From Sphingomonas sp. CFBP 13720 (GTDB taxonomy: Bacteria; Pseudomonadota; Alphaproteobacteria; Sphingomonadales; Sphingomonadaceae): a stretch of DNA of 37,726 bases. Made by a program: the position numbers and the translations under genes. Each line of letters starts with the position of its first letter. Within the stretch, counting starts at the first letter, position 1. The notes under the pieces were generated by a model. It had not been told where the DNA came from and ran no database searches. It saw only the letters and a program-made list of their open reading frames with translations. The stretch lies in the NCBI RefSeq assembly GCF_014842075.1, contig NZ_JACYVA010000014.1:1-37726 (forward strand). Reading direction: 5' to 3'. Of the stretch, positions 31,902 to 37,726 are shown one piece after another.

Positions 31902-33164
31902 GTGCTCGAGCGGCTTGCCTGGGAAGACCCGGTCATCGAAACGCTCATACTGCCACGTGGGGCCATGACCCTGCGATACGGCTTTGGCTCGGGGCTTGCG
32001 ATACGCGCTGGAGATCCTCCGGGTCATGTCTGGGCAATCGGAGACCGCGGACCGAACATCAAGGTGCGCGACATCATCGGCCAGTACGGATTGGATGAAC
32101 TGACACCGCTGCTTGCCTTGTCCGGAGCAAAGATCATGCCCCGCCCGGACATAGGACCAACGCTCGCGGAGTTGCGGGTGGAGGGGGACTCAGTTACGCT
32201 GGTGCGGATGGTTTCCCTCACCAAAGTGAGCGGGCAGCGGGTGTCGGGGCTGGCCAATCCGGGTAGCGAAAACCTGCTGAGCGAGCCGGTGTTCGATCTT
32301 GCTGGCACTCGCATCGCAGCCGACCCGGAGGGACTGGATACAGAAGGGCTCGTGGCCTTGTCGGACGGTGGCTTCTGGATCGGCGACGAGTTCGGACCGT
32401 CGCTGGTCCGGCTCGACGCTCAGGGGATGGTAGTGAAGCGGCTGCCTCCGCGAACCATGGGCAAGTCATCGCCGGTCGATGCACCGCTCGGCTTGCCGCC
32501 GATCGCAGCGAAGCGGCAGCTTAACCGCGGGTTCGAGGCGCTGACAATCTCGTCGGACGAGCGCTGGCTGTTCCTTGCCTTCCAGAGCCCACTTGCGCAT
32601 CCGGACGAGGATGCGCACGAACAGGCCCGTCACGTCCGGCTATGGCGCATGGACGCCGATACGGGTCGTGTCGCGGCACAATATGCCTACCCGCTCGACT
32701 GCCCTGACAGCTTCGCACGCGACCGCGCCTTGGGCGCGTTCGAACGCCGCGATATCAAAGTCAGCGAACTGCTGTGGGTCGGACCCGACACGCTGCTGGT
32801 ACTGGAACGGGGATCAGCGACCACAAAAATTTACAGTTGCGTGCTGGAGTCTGAGGCGATGCTGGCGGACGAGCATCTGAATGTGGCGTCGCGCCCGACG
32901 CTGGAGGAACTCAGCGCGGTGGACAAGCCAATGTTTCCGGTGCTCGTCAAGACACTAGTGTTCACCAGTGATGACTTTCCAGAACTAGGCGCGGATGTCG
33001 AAGGTATGGCGCTGCTTTCCCCCACGGAACTGCTGCTGGTCACCGACAATGATTTCGGCGTGACGGGTGCGACGACGCAGTTCTGGCGGGTACGACTGCC
33101 GAAACCCTCAGGTCCCCAAACCGGTAAGTCGCTTCTACCCACCGAGCGTATCGGCAGTGGTTGA
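31902..33164 (+). CDS. Phytase-like esterase-domain protein
   Basis: A 420-residue protein starting at GTG 31902; the ribosome-like AGGAGA at about 31878 is rather far, so a later ATG (31965) is a possible alternative. Short beta-strand units typical of the phytase-like (esterase-like activity of phytase) beta-propeller are present: GHVWAIGDRGPN (20-60 region), EGLDTEGLVALSDGGFWIGDEFGPSLVRLD, RGFEALTISSDERWLFLAFQSPL, VSELLWVGPDTLLVLERG, and DVEGMALLSPTELLLVTDNDFG. Several Asp-Asn pairs fit calcium or metal sites. No signal peptide is obvious, which is unusual for this family. The substrate is unknown. Confidence 0.85.
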   Translation: MLERLAWEDPVIETLILPRGAMTLRYGFGSGLAIRAGDPPGHVWAIGDRGPNIKVRDIIGQYGLDELTPLLALSGAKIMPRPDIGPTLAELRVEGDSVTLVRMVSLTKVSGQRVSGLANPGSENLLSEPVFDLAGTRIAADPEGLDTEGLVALSDGGFWIGDEFGPSLVRLDAQGMVVKRLPPRTMGKSSPVDAPLGLPPIAAKRQLNRGFEALTISSDERWLFLAFQSPLAHPDEDAHEQARHVRLWRMDADTGRVAAQYAYPLDCPDSFARDRALGAFERRDIKVSELLWVGPDTLLVLERGSATTKIYSCVLESEAMLADEHLNVASRPTLEELSAVDKPMFPVLVKTLVFTSDDFPELGADVEGMALLSPTELLLVTDNDFGVTGATTQFWRVRLPKPSGPQTGKSLLPTERIGSG

Positions 33165-33280
33165 CGTTGCCGCAACCAGCAATTCAAGTTGGACCTTGCC
33201 GAGCTACTTCCGAACGCCAGCATATAAGAACTAGCGAGCCAGATGCGAAGCATTCCTGAGCCGACAAAACGAGATCTGCC

Positions 33281-34198
33281 ATGAAACACGAACAACACAT
33301 CGACGACTATTCCGCCCGCGACGCTACCATCTCGATCAACACCTACACCACTGTAGTGAGGCGGCCGCAGGTACCGCAAGAGGTGTTCGCGACCTACTGG
33401 CGCGACGTCCATGGACCACTTTGCTCACGAGTGCCCGGGCTGGCGTGGTACGTCCAGTATCATCTCGACCGCGAGCAGGATGCACACCTGTGGCCCGAGC
33501 AGGAGGGGATTGTTCCTTTCCCCGACTATGTACTCGATGGCGGGGTAGAAATCGGCTTCGCCAGCGCTGCCGATCAGACAGCCTTCAACAAGGCTTCAGG
33601 CATTCTGTTCTCCGACGAACAGAACATGTTCGCTGCAACGGTTGCTTATGGGCTTCCGCAGGGCTCGCAAACGCTGGTGGACCGCATTGCGGACCCCAGT
33701 CCTAACGGCAACGACACGCTTGACCGAATGCATGTGCATTTTGGATCAGGCAGCAATGATCCAGAAGCGTTTGCCGTCTTTATGGCGACATTCGCCGAGA
33801 CGCTCGCGGCTGACCCGGCGCTACTTCGCGTTCGGCTGCATTTGCCCGACGCCTATGACAATGACTATCCGGCACCGCCGGCGCCTGACGTAACACATTG
33901 GGTGCCGCCGGAGCGGGAAAGGCTTGCGATCCTGGACCTTACTTTTCCCGCGCCGCTCGTGAGGCGGCGTTTCTTCGCATCGGGCAGTTTTTCCCGCACG
34001 ATCGGTGGGCAGCGACAGTTCATCGGTCATGCCACGGCTTTCGCGGTCAGCGGGATGTACACTTACGTCCGAGATAAGGAGCTCACCCTTGCGGGCTTGA
34101 GGGGAAGTCGGGCGGCGCAACTTATCGAGCGGCTGGGCGCGCTGAACCAGACCGCTGACGACGTCCGGCATCTGCTGCTGACCGGCAGGCTTAATTAA
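33281..34198 (+). CDS. EthD-domain protein (dimeric alpha-beta barrel)
   Basis: A 305-residue protein starting at ATG 33281. Residues about 18-60 (SINTYTTVVRRPQVPQEVFATYWRDVHGPLCSRVPGLAWYVQYH in parts) match the EthD/ABM-like fold with the YWRDVHGPL segment. The rest includes a second region (AVFMATFAETLAADPALLRVRLHLPD) that looks like a repeat of the barrel. EthD-like proteins accompany cytochrome P450 ether-degradation genes in some bacteria, but none adjoins here. The length of twice a single domain suggests an intramolecular dimer. It follows the phytase-like gene by about 115 bases on the same strand. Confidence 0.8.
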   Translation: MKHEQHIDDYSARDATISINTYTTVVRRPQVPQEVFATYWRDVHGPLCSRVPGLAWYVQYHLDREQDAHLWPEQEGIVPFPDYVLDGGVEIGFASAADQTAFNKASGILFSDEQNMFAATVAYGLPQGSQTLVDRIADPSPNGNDTLDRMHVHFGSGSNDPEAFAVFMATFAETLAADPALLRVRLHLPDAYDNDYPAPPAPDVTHWVPPERERLAILDLTFPAPLVRRRFFASGSFSRTIGGQRQFIGHATAFAVSGMYTYVRDKELTLAGLRGSRAAQLIERLGALNQTADDVRHLLLTGRLN

Positions 34199-34544
34199 CG
34201 GGGGAAGCCTCGGCAGGGTACTATCAAACTAACCAGGATCCGGTTCGTTTGATGTCAAAAGTCGCGATGTCGGTAATATTCCGGCCAATAATGCTTAGGG
34301 TCTTTGTCACTGTGGTTTATCTCTAGCAAACCGACCGTATTTGCCGAATCCGGAGCAAATGCGTAACGGGTATACTTCGTGATTTAGGATCGACCGCCGT
34401 AGTATCCGTCCCATGGTGTCGTGCCCAACCAGCATTTTAACAAATAACTGGTTCAAGATAGCCAAGCAACCCTGCCGGAAGAACACCGGTCGCGGCATCA
34501 TGCGCCATAGCGCCCTCTATGAACAGCTATAATGCTCGGAAGGT
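34199..34544. other. Intergenic region with palindromic repeat copy 3
   Basis: About 350 bases between the EthD gene and the SRAP relic. It holds palindromic repeat copy 3 near its left end and is poorer in GC than the genes. No credible gene is seen. Confidence 0.4.
34216..34254 (+). repeat. Dispersed palindromic repeat, copy 3
   Basis: ATCAAACTAACC (34223-34234) pairs with GGTTCGTTTGAT (34242-34253) with one mismatch and a seven-base loop. The outer flank agggtactatcaaactaacc again resembles an IS6-like end. Compare 13428-13466 and 16571-16606. Confidence 0.6.
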
Positions 34545-34967
34545 CGAGCGCTCGGCAGCCGTCATTCAATCGTATCAACCTCGAGGGGTAAAGTGCCACC
34601 ACGTCCTTCAATTCTTCCAATCGCGCGGTGAGTCATCGCTCGTAATCATCGTCTTGTACGGTAGCGAGCATGATTTTAGGGTGGATCGGTTCCACAAGGG
34701 CGTTGGGCTCCGCGGTCAGAAATCCAAAGGGGTTACCGCGATCCGTAGGTCTTAAGATGCCAGCGAACGCAAAGATCGGCCGGCTTGGCACATCGAACCA
34801 ATGCAAAGGTTTTTGCTGTCCCCCCGCGCGTTGATGTTGGCGAAGTTCGGTTGCGGCTGCGTTGCCTGCTGCCGCATTGCCCGAACACTGACCATTTGAA
34901 CTGTATCGGGAATCGGCGGCACAGGAGAACGGCATCGATCAGGCACAGAGGGCACTGCAGCATTCAA
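34545..34967 (-). pseudogene. SRAP (YedK/HMCES-like) relic with in-frame stop
   Basis: On the minus strand, WFDVPSRPIFAFAGI, RPTDRGNPFGFLTAEPNALV and PIHPKIM spell the C-terminal half of the SOS-response-associated peptidase family, including the His of IHPK. TGA at 34633-34635 stands where the family has Trp after DDDYER, and the same frame continues LTARLEELKDVVALYPSRL. Upstream (34752-34967) the N-terminal part is only doubtfully visible in another frame (FANINARGDS). The catalytic Cys at the start is missing. SRAP proteins cap abasic sites in single-stranded DNA; this copy is broken. Confidence 0.7.
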
Positions 34968-35112
34968 TGGAATTGTGCGTCAGTTGCGTCAAGTCGGGCG
35001 GTACGATGAGACTTTTACGCGATAGGCCGCAGTAGCGCCCCGCACGGACACGGGTTTGGCAGGACACATGTCGTCCGGCAGCGGTTGGTGTCCGTCGATA
35101 AAGGAACCTGAA

Positions 35113-35637
35113 ATGAACCTCAACGAGCTACTGCCAACCGGCGGCATCGAAGCCCTTGCCGGCCAGCTGGGAATCCCTCCTGAGCAGGCGCGACGCGGAG
35201 CTGAAGCATTACTCCCTTCGATCCTTGGCGGAATGGGAAACAACACCGCTGAGTTCGAAACCCACGTCAGCGGGCTTGGCGGCTCTGACCTTGCGCAGAA
35301 TGTGGTAGGCTCGGAACCAACGCAGATCGATCGCGGCAACCAGCTACTGGGTGGAATTTTCGGTTCCAAGGACGTAAGTCGCGAGGTTGCCGGACAGGCC
35401 GCGCAAGGAAGCGGGCTGCCCCCCGCTCTCCTCAAGCAGATGCTCCCCATTCTGGCGATGCTAGTAGCGGGTCATCTGGCGGGCCGCTCCGGCGGGCAGC
35501 AGGGCGGTCTTGGTGGCATACTCAGTTCCGTACTTGGTGGTCTTGCTGGCACGGGAACCGGGGGCGGGGCGTTGGGCGGTGGATCGGCCGGTGGCCTCGG
35601 AGGCGTTCTTGGTTCGATACTTGGCGGTCGCCGATAA
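35113..35637 (+). CDS. DUF937 protein
   Basis: A 174-residue protein from ATG 35113, with AAGGA at 35101-35105. The first part (MNLNELLPTGGIEALAGQLGI, ARRGAEALLPSILGGMG, LLGGIFGSKDVSREVAGQAA, LLKQMLPILAMLVAGHLAG) is the DUF937 helical domain. The tail is a Gly-rich low-complexity stretch ending LGSILGGRR. No signal is present. YidB-like DUF937 proteins are small stress-related proteins of unknown activity. A convergent DUF4142 gene and a perfect hairpin follow. Confidence 0.85.
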   Translation: MNLNELLPTGGIEALAGQLGIPPEQARRGAEALLPSILGGMGNNTAEFETHVSGLGGSDLAQNVVGSEPTQIDRGNQLLGGIFGSKDVSREVAGQAAQGSGLPPALLKQMLPILAMLVAGHLAGRSGGQQGGLGGILSSVLGGLAGTGTGGGALGGGSAGGLGGVLGSILGGRR

Positions 35638-35788
35638 CCGATTGGGTATCGGCCGGTTGTCCTGATCTGTATCTCGGACAGAAGTCGAACCGACGGTAGC
35701 TGATGCTAGATAAAAGCATGGGACTGGACGTGCGGTCGACGCTGTTCCGGACGAACATGGAAGCGAATCCTTCCCTGTTTGGACTAAT

Positions 35789-35820
35789 GCCGTCTGAGTG
35801 GCATGAGCCACTCAGACGGC
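35789..35820. terminator. Perfect 14-base hairpin between convergent genes
   Basis: GCCGTCTGAGTGGC (35789-35802), loop ATGA, GCCACTCAGACGGC (35807-35820) pair at every position. It lies between the ends of the DUF937 (plus) and DUF4142 (minus) genes and probably acts as a bidirectional terminator, although no T run follows on the plus strand. Confidence 0.6.
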
Positions 35821-35854
35821 AGGTGCGTAAGTTGAAAGCCGAGGGCTGAGATGA

Positions 35855-36424
35855 TCAGACTTTAAGACCTTTGACCATGTTCAGGTGCGCCGTAACGATC
35901 GGGACCATGCTACTAGCGAATGCCTTGAGAGGGGTTGCCTCACCCGCGCTGGCGTAGGTCTTGAGCGCATCCAACGTCTGCTGATGCCCGGCTGTCTGTT
36001 CCGTCTTGTAAGCCTGGTCAAAGGCAGCGCCGTTCAGCGCTTTAAGCTGGTCAAGCTTGAGCTGCTGCTCGGCATTCAGCGTTGGATTGGGTGTGACGGT
36101 CGGGGTGACGGCCGCGGCGGCGGCCATCAGTTTTGAAGTGGAGGTGGTGTGTGCCTCGATCATCTTGTTGGCATAGGACTTCACCAACGCCGAGGCACCG
36201 TTCGTCAATGCCAGTCTCGACGTCTCGATTTCGAACGTATCGCTTGCTGCGGCCGCGTTCGCGAAATTCTGCGCGGCGCTCATGGCTACCGGTGCTGTCG
36301 TAGCTTCGTTTGCGACGCCCGCTTGCGCTGCCGTCGTATTGTTCTGAACGGCGTCGTTGCTGCGTCCGCAAGCAGCCAAAGCCAGGAATGCAGCAGAAGT
36401 GATGATGGTTTTGCGCAATGTCAT
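35855..36424 (-). CDS. DUF4142 lipoprotein
   Basis: A 189-residue protein starting at ATG 36424 with AGAGGA upstream. The N-terminus ends in LALAAC, a lipobox, so the mature protein begins at a lipidated Cys (residue 19). A spacer of Ala and Asn follows, then the ferritin-like DUF4142 four-helix domain with AQNFANAAAASDTFEIETSRLAL, VKSYANKMIEAHTTSTSKL, LDQLKALNGAAFDQAYKTEQTAGHQQTL. The DUF4142 family is periplasmic and of uncertain function. It converges on the DUF937 gene and is divergent from DUF3597. Confidence 0.88.
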   Translation of the reverse strand: MTLRKTIITSAAFLALAACGRSNDAVQNNTTAAQAGVANEATTAPVAMSAAQNFANAAAASDTFEIETSRLALTNGASALVKSYANKMIEAHTTSTSKLMAAAAAVTPTVTPNPTLNAEQQLKLDQLKALNGAAFDQAYKTEQTAGHQQTLDALKTYASAGEATPLKAFASSMVPIVTAHLNMVKGLKV

Positions 36425-36569
36425 GGCGGATTCCTCTGAAAGCGCACCGACGCGCTGTCGAGGTAAAGCGCGTACCTGACGCCGACGTTCCGGACGGCGG
36501 ACCCTCTGACGTGCCCCTGTCGTTCATCCCCACACCGCAGAGGCGGTCGTCGATTAAGGAACGGACACG

Positions 36570-36983
36570 ATGAGCATCTTCAGAAATATCATGGGTAAGA
36601 TCTTCGGCCACAAGCAGGCCAAGTCTGCCGTACAACCGACCCCCGCCGCTCCGACCCAAGTGGCGCCACAGGCTGCACGGCAGGCAGTACCGGCTTCCGC
36701 TTCCGCCCCCCAAGCACAACCGCAGAGCGTCGATGTTGGCGCAGTTTTGGCCGAGATGGCATCGATGCAGGATGGCGGAGGAAACTATCAGACCTCGATC
36801 GTAGATCTACTCAAGTTGCTCGATCTCGATTCCAGTTTGAGCGCCCGCAAGGAGCTTGCCAGCGAGCTCAATGTCCACGCGGCTGCAGACGGAAGCGCCG
36901 AACAGAACATCGCTCTGCACAAGGCAGTAATGGCCAAGCTTGCTGAGAACGGTGGTGTGGTGCCGGACAGCCTGCGCAACTGA
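36570..36983 (+). CDS. DUF3597 protein
   Basis: A 137-residue protein from ATG 36570 with AAGGA nine bases upstream. MSIFRNIMGKIFG, a Pro/Ala/Gln linker (residues about 20-50), and the conserved C-terminal domain VDVGAVLAEMASMQ, NYQTSIVDLLKLLDLDSSLSARKELASELNV, GSAEQNIALHKAVMAKLAENGG. The domain resembles a LysM-like helical module found in stress proteins. Soluble, no signal. It shares its upstream region with the divergent DUF4142 gene. Confidence 0.88.
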   Translation: MSIFRNIMGKIFGHKQAKSAVQPTPAAPTQVAPQAARQAVPASASAPQAQPQSVDVGAVLAEMASMQDGGGNYQTSIVDLLKLLDLDSSLSARKELASELNVHAAADGSAEQNIALHKAVMAKLAENGGVVPDSLRN

Positions 36984-37279
36984 TTGCATCTGGTGCCTGC
37001 CGTCGAAATATCAGCGTTAGCTGGCAGGCACATTCTCAGGCGGTAGTATCGGCTCTCAAGGCATGGCGTATCCTGACTCGAGTGAGGCCGCTGTCTCTTA
37101 ACATGCGTTCTGGAGTGCAAAGGATCTGAACTTACCTGCTGGACTTCAGCGCGCACGAGAGCAACAGCATGCCTGAGCCGCACGCCGCTTAGCGTGTCGG
37201 CCGAGCCCTGACCGGTACGACCGGCAGGGCTGCAGCTGGTGGCAGCGGCAATGGCGCCGCTGATGATGAGGCCACCACC

Positions 37280-37726
37280 ATGCCCAGACTGAACGATACC
37301 CAGTCCATCCTGCTGGCGCACGCCGCGCAGAACGATACCGCCAGCCTGTACCCACTGCCGCTGGCGTTTTCCGACGGTGCGGACCGCGTACGCCGGGCGA
37401 TTGCGACACTGCTCAGGCACGGCCTGGTTGAGGAGCGCGAGACGGTGGACGCCAAAGCGGTCCACCGCACTGACCATGACCTGCGCTACGGCATGTTCGC
37501 CACTGCCGCCGGGCTGGCTGCTATCGGTATCGGCGAGGTCGGGGAGGGTAGTGCGGTCGCAGCGCCAGAGCCTGCCGTGGCGGCAGTGCCTACGCCCGCC
37601 ACAGCAACACCACGTCCTACCAAGGCAGGCGCAGTGCTGGCGCTGCTGTCGCAACCAGCCGGCGCTACGCTGGGCGAACTGATCAGCCTCACCGGCTGGC
37701 TGCCACACACGACACGCGCCGCACTG
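37280..37726 (+). CDS. DUF3489 domain protein (5' part, cut by window end)
   Basis: The frame is open from ATG 37280 to the end of the window, 149 codons. The start reads MPRLNDTQSILLAHAAQ, a pattern of the short helix-turn-helix-like N-terminus. After an Ala/Pro linker the DUF3489 motif begins: TKAGAVLALLSQPAGATLGE, then LISLTGWLPHTTRAAL, which forms a winged-helix-like unit. DUF3489 proteins are small and common next to DUF2924 and recombinase genes on mobile elements of alphaproteobacteria. The C-terminus is outside the window. A modest GAGG lies about eight bases before the start. Confidence 0.8.
   Translation, partial: MPRLNDTQSILLAHAAQNDTASLYPLPLAFSDGADRVRRAIATLLRHGLVEERETVDAKAVHRTDHDLRYGMFATAAGLAAIGIGEVGEGSAVAAPEPAVAAVPTPATATPRPTKAGAVLALLSQPAGATLGELISLTGWLPHTTRAAL

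Noticed and set aside
34307..34501. 64-residue minus-strand frame after the EthD gene
   Set aside because: No recognisable features or ribosome site in AT-richer DNA.
1..37726. CRISPR array
   Set aside because: No regularly spaced direct repeats with unique spacers were seen; the repeats found are palindromic or isolated.

Overview
High-GC DNA that looks like an accessory or chromosomal-fringe region of an alphaproteobacterium, most likely a sphingomonad (inference). The supporting points are the codon style, a direct-repeat GAAC-N7-GAAC SOS box of the alphaproteobacterial LexA type upstream of imuA, an EcfG-like promoter, and a mix of small DUF proteins (DUF892, DUF937, DUF3489, DUF3597, DUF4126, DUF4142, DUF5681) often seen in that group. 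All family names come from reading motifs; no search was run.

Layout. 1-2939: three secreted or lipidated hydrolases (a cut-off class C beta-lactamase-like serine hydrolase, an alpha/beta hydrolase, a NylB-like serine hydrolase). 3071-4792: a glutathione S-transferase gene split by an IS630 element with a visible TA duplication, and also carrying an in-frame stop. 5235-9548: a compact one-strand block of six genes (PD-(D/E)XK-like protein, exported protein, HTH-AbrB regulator, ParB-domain DNA methyltransferase, DUF5681 protein, unknown protein) with overlapping starts and stops. It is the best candidate for an undescribed system. 10027-10866: a complete IS6-family element. 10928-13121: a PAP2-like membrane protein convergent with a UGT/CrtX-like glycosyltransferase.

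13795-18792: a small membrane protein, an ABM-fold protein, an EamA transporter, a small unknown protein, a tyrosine-recombinase relic, and a coupled HAD phosphatase / SPL-type radical SAM pair. 19236-20681: a decayed imuA-imuB remnant that keeps its SOS box but is fused by deletion, broken by stop and frameshift, and cut by an IS6 fragment. 20874-26740: a DUF892 ferritin-like protein, a DUF2243 membrane protein with a CxxC partner, small envelope proteins, a broken YHYH/excalibur gene, a thermonuclease-like protein, an RTX-like acidic repeat protein and a VOC protein.

26971-29990: a translationally coupled DUF2868 membrane protein / DUF3482 GTPase pair. 30436-37726: DUF4126 membrane protein, phytase-like esterase, EthD-domain protein, an SRAP (YedK-like) relic, DUF937, DUF4142 and DUF3597 proteins, and the start of a DUF3489 protein running off the end.

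A recurrent theme is decay. Gst, imuA/imuB, SRAP, integrase and excalibur genes are all broken in ways that can be read base by base. Several palindromic or repeated non-coding elements lie among them.
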